The notes under the pieces are model-generated. The model was not told where the DNA came from and ran no database searches. It was given only the letters and a program-made list of their open reading frames with translations. From assembly GCA_015501075.1 (NCBI GenBank), contig JADNYJ010000115.1, positions 62,001-126,000 on the forward strand: 64,000 nucleotides of DNA, in the 5' to 3' direction. A program made the position numbers and the translations under genes. Source of the DNA: Gymnopilus junonius (Eukaryota; Basidiomycota; Agaricomycetes; Agaricales; Galerinaceae). This document shows, piece after piece, positions 20,440 to 32,300 of this stretch (within the stretch, counting starts at the first letter, position 1; every line of letters starts with the position of its first letter).

Positions 20440-21800
20440 TGACCGGCTACCCCTTCGAATGTGTAGGAAACTTTCAACGCTGGAAACGCCCATCACAGCA
20501 ACCCGCATAATACTTCAATCTCTCACTCTTTTCAACTCCGAATTTCTCCTGCTCTGGTACGATGAAATTGAGACGTTGGCCTTTTACTGCCCGTTTGCCA
20601 ACGCTGTAGTGGAGCCAGCATACGAATATGGGAATGTACCAACGACTCTCAAGATTGTCGGAAAGAGATACACCAAGGGTTCTTCCTCGAGCTCTGTTCG
20701 TGGATTGATTCTGATATTTATACATTGTATCGGTTCTCGTGAGTCCCAGCTCTTGTTGTCGCCTTTTATACGGATTGTTTACGACTTTTCGCCGTGTTAG
20801 ACAAGGAGCAGTGGGAACCTACCATTGATAGCCTTTTCAACCTTCAGCAATCCAAGGATGCCACATATCGAATCCGAGAAGCATGAAGCTTTGATTGGCA
20901 AAGCCGCGGCGACTCCGTTGTTCTTAACCGTGAACTATTGAAGGAAACCAGGCCCCACGCCGTTTGTGAGTATTGCAATACTGAGCTGCATTGGCCTCAT
21001 CCAAACTGAGCGACTTTTGTCACAGCTGGACTTGAATGGGCAGCAGCCCTTGCAGCCTTCGTTGAGTCTCCACGGTTGAAAGGACGTTGCATCGTGCCTG
21101 TTGGTCATTCGGCTGGAGCGGGAGCTATGTTCGTCCGTGTTCTATTCATGTTCACGCCTTTAGTCGATGCTAATTTCATACCCTGTAATGTTCACTCAAC
21201 TAGGTGCCTCAGTGGGCCTTACCTATACCTGGCGATCATCCTTGTCGAGCCTTCCTTCCTGCCTCGCGAACTTTTCCACTCCCATCAGGAAGAACGCATG
21301 GTCTCCTGCAGATGGTGTACTCTTCTACTCTAGTCCAAAAGATACTTGGAGCTCAGAAGCCTAAGCCCTGGAATATTTTGAGAGACGAAAGCCGTATTCT
21401 AAGTTGTGATGCGGAACCAGCCTTCGAGGCCACAGTTCATCTTAAGAGTCTTTGTTCGTCTTTACCCGTCCACCTGGTTTGGGGCAACAAACACGATTTT
21501 GTATAAGTTCAGGACTTCTTTCTTTAATATTCAAACCTTTCATCAAGTTATTCAGACCCGAGTTCGTCGAAAAAGTCGTACAGGACCCAGCAGCGGAAAG
21601 CGGGAAGTTCCCATTAATTACGAAGATCAATGGTTCTGGGTACATGGTACGTCCCCCAGAACACCGTTTCTTCCGATGACCTTCCTGATGACAGCATTGC
21701 TCAGGTCGTACAAGAGAGCCCAGATAAACCCGCGTTGACTATTGCAGAAATTTTGGATGGGATTTGTACGGATGAGATTGGCAGAAGTTCTAAGTTTTGA
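20440..21800 (+). pseudogene. Degenerate alpha/beta-hydrolase-fold gene
   Basis: Fragments in order fit an alpha/beta-hydrolase: VPTTLKIVGKRYTKGSS, FIHCIGS, KEQWEPTIDSLFNLQQ, SFDWQSRGDSVVLNRE, the nucleophile elbow GHSAGAG (near 21108-21130), ILVEPSFLPRELFHSH, SLPVHLVWGN and the end ALTIAEILDGICTDEI. Relic introns keep GT-AG ends, e.g. GTGAGT at about 20738 to GTTAG before 20803, and GTACGT to CTCAG near 21648-21705. Disablements: TGA at 20884-20886 where relatives carry Trp (RIREA_SFDW), stops near 21363 and 21410, and loss of a block between KPYSK and the segment before SLPVHLVWG. The 5' end is not defined. Substrate unknown; family call is from memory of basidiomycete relatives. Confidence 0.75.
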
Positions 21801-22124
21801 TTTTACAATTAAACTTCTTTGAAAAATTTCCAGCTGCCCCTGTGTTCAAATGGATTGTCGAAAGCAGCTTTATGTACTTACGATCCCGCCTTGAAAGGCT
21901 CCGCGACCCCACTGTTCCCAATTAAAAAAATAATCGGAGGCGGCACCCACCAGGATGTCCGTGAGTAATATGGCTGCAGCGTCGATGTTCTCCAGTCACT
22001 GGGAATATTGAACTAGGCGGGTAACTCAATGGCGTAGAAAAAATAGTAGCTTGCAGAGCAGCCAGATAAATAGGTTCTCCGTTTGTCTGTTATAATATAA
22101 ATACCGTGAACGTTTACTAATAAG
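21801..22124. other. Spacer between two convergent pseudogenes
   Basis: Tail-to-tail spacer of about 320 bp between the hydrolase relic (plus) and the tyrosinase relic (minus). A short stretch near 21835-21925 could be a further degraded hydrolase exon (FKWIVESSFMYL), but this is weak. Confidence 0.4.
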
Positions 22125-23924
22125 AAATGATTCGTCACCAACCTTTTGGACGCGCCAATGGAGCTCTTTGGTCAAATAGGGTTAGACGACCTCAGGATCC
22201 AGAGAATCAAGGCCGGAATGTTTGGCAATAGCATGGTTGAGGTGAAGAATCCTCCGATAACAACCTCACCTTGATTGATGCAGTTGGCACATCGTTTAGC
22301 CTCGCTATTGACGAAAGCGAAGTATGCTCCGGCGAAATTATAGCAAAAGGTCTGTTGCTTGGGATCACACCAGGAAGAAGGAAACGAAGAAGCTTTGTCC
22401 GACTTCGTATTTCTTGACCTCGATGTGAGCCGTCCAATCATGGGATCCATGATACGGAGGAGCTGATCCAAAGGTTGATAATGCTGGAGCACCAGAAGGG
22501 GGTGCGTTTGCTGCGAGTAATCTATCAGATATAGAGGTACCGTAAAGCCTATTGATGAGACCTCCAATGGCCGTGTAGACTGCCTGACGATTCGTCATGT
22601 CAAGTCCACTGAAATCCGGATAGGTGTATCCGAGTTTGTCAGTATTCTCAACATCGGATGATGTCCTATGCCCAGAACGTAGTGGTAGAGGTGCGAAAAG
22701 GAGTCAGCGCTGGGAATATTCTGTAATGATGATGAAAAATATACGTACGTGTCTCCTGATTGATTAGGATATCGGGACATATAATTATGGTCCCATCTTA
22801 GGGGTCACCTAGAGAAACCCAAACTCCAGGATTCAATGCAGACCAGAGAGCAAGCATACGATCTACGTTATAATGATGCAAGAAGAAAACGGGGTCGAAA
22901 GCCAATAGAACTGTGGATGTCGGCCTTGTCATAACGAGCGAGGAGCCTCACCTGCGACAGACACCTCGGACATATGTCCATTGGGGCCTCCAATGCCAGC
23001 GTGAATCGCATTATAATAGCCTCAAGGCCGGTGCTTGTGGTTGTACTTCCTCCAGCCCCGATGGTGTCATTGCTGAAAGCACCCCAGGATTGAATACGAG
23101 TCAGCATGTTGTACGTGTTTATCGTATAGACCAACTGATGGGCGCGTAGAGTCCTATAGTTATGCACGTTCAGACCCAAAGCCTCAGCTTTCCATGACAG
23201 CTAACTTACTCCTTGAGCTTTGTAGGATAGCGGATGGTAGCCTTTCGATCGTGGAAAGCAAATAGGAAGGAAGGATCAATAGCGTGAAACTTGTAATTGT
23301 AAAAGGGATTGTTGACAGTGATCTTGCGCCCCTCTTGTCCAGTAATCGACACATGTTAAAGTGAAATAACTTCGTCGGGAGGAACTGAATTCGCTGCCCA
23401 GTCCCAATAAGGCTGGCGAAGTTCATCGGCAGCCTTCTTCCAGGCGGCGCAATCGACGACGTAGGTTGCTGCCACTTTCTGGGCGTGTTGTTAAATAATT
23501 TGCTATGATATTGAGGGTAAGCATAAGTGTCAATATTGTGTCAATATTTCTACAAGGATTTCCAATACGAAGGACTTGCCTCAGTGCGACATAGGGCTTG
23601 TGCCAAGTTGGGAAGAGGACATTCCCATGATTACAGTAACCAGCTGCATTCGAGCTGGGGTCCATTAGCTTGGACCCTGTGACTCTGTTCCAAGAGACGT
23701 AAGGAAAACCATGAATACTTCCAATCTGAAAAAAAGAGGTGGGGTCGTCCAGGGTCCCTTTTGTCTGCATAATGAATACGACAGGCGGAACAAATGAATA
23801 AGTGGAATTCCACTCATACTGAGGGCTTGAACGTACAGCGAAATTTATTGTCCTTGACGAAGTCATTAATCTCCAAACGGTTTGGAGTACCGCCTGATGA
23901 GCCGGTGGTGATGGCAACGCTCAT
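22125..23924 (-). pseudogene. Tyrosinase (polyphenol oxidase) pseudogene
   Basis: Tyrosinases oxidise phenols through a binuclear copper centre with six His. Start ATG at 23924 is followed by SGGTPNRLEINDFVKDNKF. CuA-type residues are present: GSIHGFPYV, YCNHG, LFPTWHKPYVAL. Next come [20 protein letters not shown], the CuB-type [19 protein letters not shown], and a C-terminal domain with GSAPPYHG and RCANCINQ. Introns are readable (GTATGA to TATGCAG; GTGAGG to CCACAG). Disablements: a base lost early in exon 1 before YVQAL, TAA at 23491-23493, TAA at 23356-23358, a one-base loss at about 23013 that removes the first CuB His, and TAA at 22182-22184. The C-terminal region is also frame-shifted. 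Clearly decayed but still readable over most of its length. Confidence 0.85.
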
Positions 23925-24140
23925 GGTATAGTCGAACCGGCGTCCTTGCAAAGAAGAATAATGGAAGCTAGTCCAGAAGCGACGAACCATTTTCGTTCAC
24001 ACCCTGAACTCCAAAGAAAAAGAAAAATATTATTAACTAATGGTATATTAAACGACAATCAAATCGTGGCAAGGTCTGTATATTCGACGCTGGTCAGTGA
24101 AAAGAGTCAAGGAAAAGAGGGTATCAACACTAACAAAACG

Positions 24141-24713
24141 CTACATTCTCTTTTCCGCACCAAGAACCCGCTTCGGTTTGGATTTACGACTCTTCTTCTT
24201 CCCGCTGACTTTCCCTGTACCAGCCTTCTTCTTGGGAGGCGTGGGTGAATCTGTAGGGGTCGGAAGCGCGCCTCTTATTCGTATACGCCCATCTTTCAAT
24301 GTTTCAGTGATAACAGGGCTAGCAGCTGGACGGAATTTGTGATCTTTCGAGTACCTGTAATGATGCATGATCCATAAGAACCTTGCGGGAACTAAACGCC
24401 GTGTAGGAACGTGAACGTACCTGGAGGCATAGATGACCTTGGAATCTTTCTTCCTCTCCAGTAATCCAGAGCGCATCTGGAATCCAAGCCAAAATAGAAA
24501 AGCAAGGAAGATTACAAGGGCCAGACGTTTGAGAGGAGAAGGTGACGGTCTAGCAAAGCGAGGATCTCCGGAGACGGAGACGTTGTCCAAGTCAGGATGG
24601 TCAGAGGGGGAGGATTCACGAGAGGAGATGAGCTGAGCCTTCTCATTGTTAGCTGTGGTGGCGAGCTCGTTGTCTGAGACGTCGGCGGGGACCTGTTTCT
24701 CATCGTGCGGCAT
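24141..24713 (-). CDS. Small single-span membrane protein with basic tail
   Basis: Two exons, 24421-24713 and 24141-24354. The 66-bp intron (GTACGT to TTACAG) is a multiple of three and open, so it hides inside the frame; splicing gives 168 residues joined at YASR/YSKDHKF. Layout: acidic Ser-rich N-terminus (PHDEKQVPADVSDNELATT), one span near LALVIFLAFLFWLGFQM (about residues 62-80), a conserved-looking segment RPAASPVITETLKDGRIRIR, then a Lys/Pro tail (PPKKKAGTGKVSGKKKSRK). No enzyme domain. Probably a type II membrane protein by the distribution of charge. It is the only clearly intact gene among the disabled genes at 20.4-27.7 kb. No function assigned. Confidence 0.7.
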   Translation of the reverse strand: MPHDEKQVPADVSDNELATTANNEKAQLISSRESSPSDHPDLDNVSVSGDPRFARPSPSPLKRLALVIFLAFLFWLGFQMRSGLLERKKDSKVIYASRYVHVPTRRLVPARFLWIMHHYRYSKDHKFRPAASPVITETLKDGRIRIRGALPTPTDSPTPPKKKAGTGKVSGKKKSRKSKPKRVLGAEKRM

Positions 24714-25018
24714 GATGGTTACACAGGAGTTTGAAAGTGACGTTTGTTGATGGCCAGTCGATCAAGCGGAGTTTAAATGAACCCTCCCTGTCGGATGTCC
24801 GACAGTCCGGTTCTCTTTGGATTAGAGGTTATCTGCAAGGTTTGACCAGAGATTCTGCGTCTTCTGATTGGCTTGGGCGGTGGGGCTTCGACTTATATGG
24901 GAATTCCTTAGGAATAATCCAACTTGCAGATAACCTCTATTCTCTCATTCTTTCTCCTGTTTGTGTCGAATTGATGCCTTTATACGAGGTAAACATATCA
25001 TAAAATTTAACTCTCTAT

Positions 25019-25660
25019 TCAATCTAATCTCATGGCCATCCACATTTCGCCACCCTCCGACTCGTCTGATGCGCCGCTACCATCTTGTATCGTGAAACCC
25101 GCATTTTCATACAGTTTTCTCGCTGCTGTGTTTGCTGTGTGCACCTCGAGAAGCGCAAACTTTGCTTTACTTCTTGCCTCATTTCCTCCTGTATTTCCTG
25201 GCTCCGTTTGGCTCGATTTGAAAGATTTGATCGCGTCCAAGGCGAAGTCCATCAACGCTCTTCCTACTCCTAGCCGGCGATAGTCTGAATGAACCCACAT
25301 CCCCACGAGCATATAAACTGCTGAAACTCCTTCGTCTTCTGCTTCCCTTAAATTTGGCGGATATGAGAGTCGATTTTCTGGGTTTGCCGCTAACATCTCG
25401 GGCGAAAAAATGGAAAGCGTTCCAATCCATTCTCCCTCCACCTCGTCACCACCTTTCGCTGCTCCTAGAGTAGTTCTTCCGGGCGTATTCAGGTGCGAAT
25501 GCCATGTTTCTGCAGAAAACTCTGACTCCCTCGCGTATGTCGATCCAAATGCTTCAGGATTGGTGAATAGCCCTTTCAACCGGATGGTCTTATAGGAGAA
25601 CAGGTGCTAGGCGGATGCAGGCGTCGGTACGGTAAACACTGCGAAGAATGGGCTCGACAT
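25019..25660 (-). pseudogene. GNAT-family N-acetyltransferase with an in-frame amber codon
   Basis: From 25606 downward the frame gives a nearly full GNAT: NPEAFGSTYARESEFSAETW, GEWIGTLSIF (beta strand), the acetyl-CoA loop VHSDYRRLGVGRALMDFALD (motif A), then LLEVHTANTAARKLYENAGF (motif B). The frame's longest extent begins at a TTG, not an ATG. The nearest in-frame ATG is 25660 (MSSPFFAVFTVPTPASA), which supplies a plausible first strand, but codon 18 is TAG (25607-25609). No intron of usable size removes it. Either the gene is disabled by a CAG-to-TAG type change or an unseen first exon splices in at the CCTAG. GNAT proteins transfer acetyl from acetyl-CoA to amines; the substrate here is unknown. 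Confidence 0.65.
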
Positions 25661-27135
25661 CTTGGTGTGCTTCCAGGTATGCTTTTATCCCTGCGTTTAC
25701 TACATATAAATGCTCGCTCATGACTCGACTAGGAAATGCGTGCAGAGATTTTTATAGCATAGCCTCATCCTATTTTGGTCTGGGGCAGTTTCGGATCCAT
25801 GAACATGACCAGCAATATCTGGACATATGATGACGCTAGAAGGGGACAACTCCGTTGTAACGAGTCGGAAGGTGGAGTTCTGATGGGAGGGTCAAGAACG
25901 TCATCCGTGCAACAGAAATTATGGAAATTTAACTCACCCCTTCCTATGCACGACGAGCGAATCAACCGACGGCTGCTGAACTGGTGGATCAGGGCAATAC
26001 CCCTGGACCGTACCACCGTATGACCGCCATTGGATTTGAAAGACCATTATGATCATTCTCTCAACTGACTGTATCGGCTACCTATGTCTCCTTAAACTTC
26101 TACAGGATGACGACATTATTCATATTTTACAGTTTTTGCTCTACCACAATGGCACAATCAGTCCACCAGCCAGAAAGATCTAGACGTTCAGCTTTCAAGA
26201 GAATGATATGATCCGAATGGGAAAAGTCGGTCAGGGATGTCTTTTTCCGAAGCGAGTTTTGAAATGCGATAGGCTGAGATCGCATCTCTTTCCCTCGAGC
26301 TTAGGCACACTGCACAGTACACTCAAAAAATGCGCCCTGTTTTACCAATGCTAGCCGATGGTTTCAATGTTTGAGGTATGAGGTGGTTGACCATGTTACT
26401 ATTGAAATAATTGACACACATAGCAACAGCGACCGACGTATGCATACTGACTATTTCTAGGCAGTCTCAACGCCCCGGGATTCAAAGCATCACAACGGAA
26501 CTCTGGAGGATACGAGCTCTTGCGAGGCTCAGCTAAGTATGAGGTATGATGTCAAATTGGTACAGGCACAACCCGAAGATCCTCGCCAGTATTGTTCCTC
26601 AAATACGCGATCTCAGGTGCAGAAAAGGGCAATCGAACATACAGCTCTACAATGGTACAAGGTCGCTGGATTGTTATAGCCGTCGGATAGTAGGCACCTA
26701 AATTGGGTAATCGCGTCCACCTCTACTGCTCTGGGAACAAGCACCAACCCCCCACCCCCAACCAGGTACCCTCTAATGGGAAATTCAAATTACTCCTGGC
26801 ACTCAAACGCGCAGGTCCGGTACAGTGAGTACCTTTGACTGTAGTATCGTCAAATTTCTGCATGCGCCTAAGGGAGAATGCGCTCAGTGATCGAGGTCGT
26901 CCTCCGTTTCGCCTTCCTATATAATCGACCTCAATATCTCTCTCTAAAGGTGCGTCAAACTTCCAGCCCAGTCGTCGTTGAGCTATTCTCATTATGTTGG
27001 GTAGTAATCCATATGCGCAAGCAGGTTGGTATAACCCACGAAATCCTCTATCAATCAATTCTGGACCTTGGCAACCCAACTTGTCAATCCACCGACATTG
27101 GCGCATTGCCTTCCCAAAGCAGTTTGAAGTCTATC
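25661..27135. other. Intergenic, no supported gene
   Basis: About 1.5 kb. Short frames at 25775-26023 (plus) and 26723-27106 (minus) have no recognisable domain. A second upstream ATG for the GNAT frame region (25721, MSEHLYVVNAGIKAYLEAHQ) opens a 43-codon reading frame that ends inside the GNAT 5' part; it may be an upstream ORF or chance. Confidence 0.45.
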
Positions 27136-27698
27136 TTGACTTTCGAATTCTCTTCTTTTAGTCCGGACATCTTTAACTGTGTGGTGACTGGTCCCAAGCA
27201 ACGGAAATTCTTTGAAATAAAGACTGCTTCAAGTAACACTGTGATTTCTAAACCGGAAGGACCGTTTGCGATTCTTCATTGGGCACAGAGACCGACGGTG
27301 GAAGCAAGCAGGTTTATTCCCTTCCAGCGCGCTGGGGATTTTCTGAAATTGGCATCGGACCGCTCGTATGTTCTATTTCCTTTTTATTTACTTCTTCCTG
27401 ACCGTAATTGTCAGACATCGAACTATGATTGTGAGCGGTAAAAATTACACTTGGGTTCCAGGTTCAAATGGAATAAATGTAGGCATCTTTGGCCTTTGTT
27501 CAAGTTGAAGAGAACTCAAAATACAATTCAGCTATATACAACTGGACCTAATCATCCTCAGCAATATGCAAGATTGAGTATATCCAATAACCAGTCAAAG
27601 GTCTCCTTGAAATCACAAGTGAAGCTTTCCAAGCAGGTCTCTTTGAACCGTGCGTTGTATCAACAATTCTCCTTTTCTGCGCCAAGAACATCGACTGA
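27136..27698 (+). pseudogene. DUF6593-like gene, probably broken
   Basis: The sequence LTFEFSSFSPDIFNCVVTG, TVISKPEGPFAILHW and GDFLKLASDRS resembles the basidiomycete DUF6593 group, small beta-rich proteins of unknown role. A 49-bp intron (27366-27414, GTATGT to TGTCAG) joins to a segment reading SGKNYTWVP. Further on, IQLYTTGPNHPQQYARLS and then, in another frame, EAFQAGLFEPCVVSTILLF to a stop at 27698. The switch of frame near 27605 fits loss of one C in a CC(C) run. Relatives seem to start with Met where TTG stands at 27136, so the start may also be lost. Family recognition is from memory and moderate. Confidence 0.5.
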
Positions 27699-28179
27699 TC
27701 GATGTGGTCACATTGACTTGGGCCAATATTCGATGCTTAAACGTTTTCCTTCGGGATACTGGCGATAACCGTAAATTCAGATATTTATCCTCCTAACTTA
27801 TATAATGTATTAGCTTTTGGCACCGAGACTGCATGGCCTTATCTTGACCGTATTGGTACTACATTTGTCTGCCTTTGTATCCATATCTGCGTTCTAGGCT
27901 GTACATCGTAGGTGTTGAATAGTCCTGATACTCCAGTTTATAATAATTCGTTACCATTACTCTAATAGAAGTCGCATACTTTACTCTATATCGTCCTCTT
28001 CTTTGACAGCAACTTGAAGGGTGGGAGACGATGTAACCACCTACTTAAACGACGAGTGCGGAGTGCTGTCGGTGGTATCACAATTATTCATCGGTTTGAG
28101 GCGGTTACTTCTACAAGGTATGGAAAGATGACGGTGTAACTCAGTCGCTGCTCAGTCGACACAAACGCTCGGCCAGCAC

Positions 28180-28245
28180 TCGGCATGAAGGTGCCGCTGA
28201 TTACATAACGGTGGATGCGTTCATCCCGAACTTCCGAACGCGCTG
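28180..28245. repeat. Short repeat, partner at 33395-33460
   Basis: Shares GATTACATAAC followed by a GTG and then CATCCCGAACTT with 33409-33445, same orientation. Outside about 60 bp the similarity fades. Confidence 0.55.
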
Positions 28246-28544
28246 GTCGTCCCGACCACCATTAAGTATCACTGCCATTTTGTCTCCTCATCTCCATCCT
28301 TCTTCAACACGAGTGCAGTAGCATTGTCTATCGCGCTTAATATGGCCCCATGCGCCAAGTGATCCCTGATTCCGCGCTTGGGATGGGAGGGATGCGTAAC
28401 GGGTTTTGGTCCTTGGATCAAGAGATTGGGACAGGTATGTGTGAATTTGTTATAGGACACGGTATGCCGTCCTAATTTCGATTCTGCAGCATTTCTTTTA
28501 GTGTCACTAATACTTCCAGTCGTACTCCGGCAACCTGTTCGCTT

Positions 28545-29335
28545 GTCGGATCCGTGGGCACCTTCTCGACAACGGAACACTTGCGAGCATGGTTCTGCTC
28601 CACTCACAGATATATTTTATTGCGTCTAAAGGCTGTCGTTCTCGTACGTCTATCGCGTATGTCCCTGCCATCCTCATTATCTACCCACTTCCTAACCACT
28701 TGCCTACTCCAATGTCGCACCTGACGCGTACCACCTAATTATCAACAATTCAAGACTCACCTCAACCCTACCTAGAAACTTGAACACATATGTGGAAGCG
28801 GAAGCCACAAGCTTCTCGACACCCTCTCTCGCCAACCTGTGCGTGCTCAATGCAGCAATAATTCCGCAAGTTCGAGTTTCCTCAGTTATCCACCATCTTT
28901 TCGCTAGCAGCGGCCGGGATCTCCTACTCAGTTTGTGATGCTTCGGTGGACCAGGTCTCAAGAAGAACCGCTGTGGTATGCAAAGATGTTGAGGTTTTCG
29001 TTGACTGGACAACAACATCACTTTGGCTGGAGAGTGGAGAGATATGGGAGGTGCGGAGGTTGGAGACCGCATCTTGCTAGGATTACGGAGATGATGAAGA
29101 AAACAAAGAATCTGGGTATGAGCAGGGCTGAGAGTCTAGGAGACGAGGGGCAATGAGCCACCTTGCGTGTTGGCTCTGATAAATGGTCCTCTCTTGTCAG
29201 GATCGGGACGGTTGAGGTTCTCCTTCGAAGTCCAACTGGCCGTTTCTCGGATCGCTCCTTCCAGCGGATGAGGCTTAAAGCTTGAAGTTACGATGTCGAT
29301 GGCTGCAGCTGAACGTCATCCCACTATACACGCAA
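28545..29335. repeat. Old tandem repeat, left copy
   Basis: Collinear matches to 34555-35280: a block near 28550 (TCTCGACAACGGAACACTTGC against TCTGGACCACTGTTCCACAAG), one near 28790-28870 (GTGGAAGCGGAAGC and GTGCTCAATGC), and one near 29228-29325 (CAACTGGCCGTTTCT, CCAGCGGATG, CAGCTGAACGTCATCCC). Offsets are all close to 6.0 kb. Confidence 0.6.
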
Positions 29336-32300
29336 CGAAGACCCGAAGACGTTCACACTGCTCCACACATCGATATCCCAATTACTCTGCGTTGTGCGAC
29401 ACCAACTTCAAGTCCCCAGATCAAAATTTCCGCCTTCCTTCTTTACTCCCTCCTTCAACTCCAAGAGCTTCAAGAGCTTCGACTTCAGCGCGTCAACGCT
29501 GCCGCTGTCTTGGAACACCTCCTTCGCTCACGCTGCGGACGGCGCTGGCGACGTTTGAGGTGTTCTTATCTCCTGTCTCCTCCCAACTCCCGCCGCCGCC
29601 GCCGTTCATGATCATCCATGCCAGCTAGCACCGGTACTTTCATTCTCGCCTCTCTCCCTTCTCCTCCCCTCCTCCTTGTACCATCGCTGCTATTGGTGAC
29701 GTAGGAGTTAGGTGTGCCGCTGTCGCCGCCACAAATCCTCACCAATCTGAATATCCACCACGCGTTGTTCTCATCGTTCTCTACAATACAGGTTTACATC
29801 TGGTGCCGGCTGTGGCTTGTATGGGGCGTATGAGTATTCGAACCCCAAGTCTAAATTGATTGTCGGAGAAGAGTCGGCCTGCTTACTGCAGGCCTGGAGC
29901 GCGGTGGTGTGTGCGCTTTTCTTGTAGCATTGAGAAGACTTCAAGCTTCAAGATTGGGATCCTGTCTAACCGAGGATAGGAACTTAACGATGTTGATGGA
30001 TTTGTCGGACGGGCACTGGTAGTAATCTTGGGTTTACCCGGTTTGGGGTAGCCTTATACTTCATACGAAGCGGTGGCTTGGTTCGCTTGGTCCTTCTAGC
30101 ACTCTCAAGCGAGTGTCTATCGTTTTTAGATGGTCGAAATTGTTGCCCTCATGGGTCACAGTCACATCTGTGACTACGAAATTCGTCGGCGGCCATGTTG
30201 GGTGTTTCCTCTCCTCCTCTTCCTTCTACTCGACCTTCTGTGCGATCTTGAAAGCCTGAATATGCAGCTTAACTCCTCCCCATCGACACTGTGAATACGA
30301 GCTAAGAGTAGTAAATCATTGACGTCCAGTCTAATGAAGTCGTTTTTTTTTTCGGAGGTTCCGTCACGGCAATTGGTTGACCTTTTTGAGGTTACATATG
30401 ATATGATTTTTTTGAAATGTTGGTGCGATGCCCATTCGTCGTTCTTCTCCTCGTCGGACGTCTTGGGAGGACCAGAGCTACCATGGTTTTGCGGGCTGTT
30501 GGCAGGTACGTTCAGGCTCAGGATTGCTCAATGACGTGGGCGGTTGCTAATACTGAGTCTGTGCAGGAACCTGAAAAGCTTGAAGGGCTGGATAGCTCTG
30601 GTGTCGATGGAGAGAAGCGATGTATGTCCGAGGGGCAGGCGTAGTTGAGTTATGGATAGCAATGGGAACATTTCGACATGCTCGCCAAAAGCCAAAAGCC
30701 CGAGGTTGGGCCTTCCTTTCACGGATTGAAGCGCTTCAGTATCGATGCCAGCCTGTTTTACATAGGGCTTTCCCTCCTGCACTCGTGCTGAAAACAGTGC
30801 TGGTGCTGAAGATACCCTTACCTCCCACCGCTGCCACCAATGTCATCATTCAGATGCTTAAGCTCCAAGTCCGACTCGTTTCCGGAATCCATATAAAGCT
30901 TCACTGGCTCTGTTGTTTTATTGGCGTACTTCAACGCCCCTTCGTGTCTTCCTATCCTCATTGAACTGTACGTACGTGAGTTACTATTTCTTCCATTGTT
31001 AACGTCTGTCGTTCTTCCACGGCTTTTCACAATGATTTACCAGATACTGACATTGGTTTTTTATTTTTATTTTTGTATAGAGCGGCCCGATCTTTTGCTC
31101 CACACCAAACATCCACATCCGCTGCTAACGGGGCTCCTCTTCTTCCTCTTCTTCGTCTCTGCCCTGCTTTGCACCTTCGTACTTCAATTCCTAGTATGGA
31201 GCATGCAACCCCAGCTCCGTCGTATGCTACCAATTCTTCCATAGCAATTGCGATTCCTGCCACGTTAGTTTGTTAACATTCAACACCGGGCAGTACAGGG
31301 ATGGAACGGACGAGGCTGCTGCCTAGAAGCTCGTCATAGTGCTGCTGCTCCCGCACTTGACATTCGAGTTGGCGGGTACACTTCCCCACTATATGTCGGT
31401 CGGATCAGATCATGCATTCATGGATGGCCGTTTCACCAGTTCCCAGCATTTCGCTCACTCCAGCCTGTCCATACTTCACCAGCTTCAATCTTCAATGGAG
31501 CGGCCACATACACACGTGAAGGGCGGTGGTCCAGTCGCAGTTTCATAGACAAAATTTCAACTCCCCACTCGGAAGAAGAGCTTTCAAGGACGTCTGCTTC
31601 TTTGGAATCAGGATTTTAAGAGCTGCGTTGGGGAGCTAGGTCCGGCTTGGGCGATGTCGGTGACGTGGTGTCGATGGTCGCGAGAGCGGTTCGGATTCCC
31701 CAGTAGGCGTGTGTTGGACGCTGTGTGCTGCATGCTTCGTTTGGCTTGGGTGATAGCGCGGATGCCGGGCTATCGTCAAACGACTGTGGGGCTCGTTCGC
31801 CCTCTTGCTCGAGCTTCCCTCATTTTCAACCGCTCCAGTACAGCCCGAACTCCCAGAGTCCTTACATGGCAAGCTCAAGTTTCAGCAGAGTGGGTTGTGA
31901 GAATGGCGAGTCGACTACCAGGTCGCTGCAGGTCTATGTCAGAATCATATTGCAGGGATGCCCTGGATGATGCTTGCCGCGGGCTTCATGATTTCATTTG
32001 GCTTGTGCGACGGCGGATCGGACTTGAGACTACAAATCTCAGGCGACATAGGTGCGCCTTTGTGGGGTGGTCTTTTGGGATGCGGTACTAGGTGAATTGG
32101 CAACACTTGTTACTTTTAATAAGCATGCGGTAGCTCTTGCTCCGACTTGATGTCAGCTGCTCAGGGTTGTTGTGGACGCTCATACGCTGATGGTGGGCAC
32201 TATTGATGACTTTAAGTCGATCCGCCACGTCAACATCATTGAACCTCCACCCTCAACGCCCTCCATTGAATTTGTCCCTTCCAAGTTTCAGTCGAGAATT

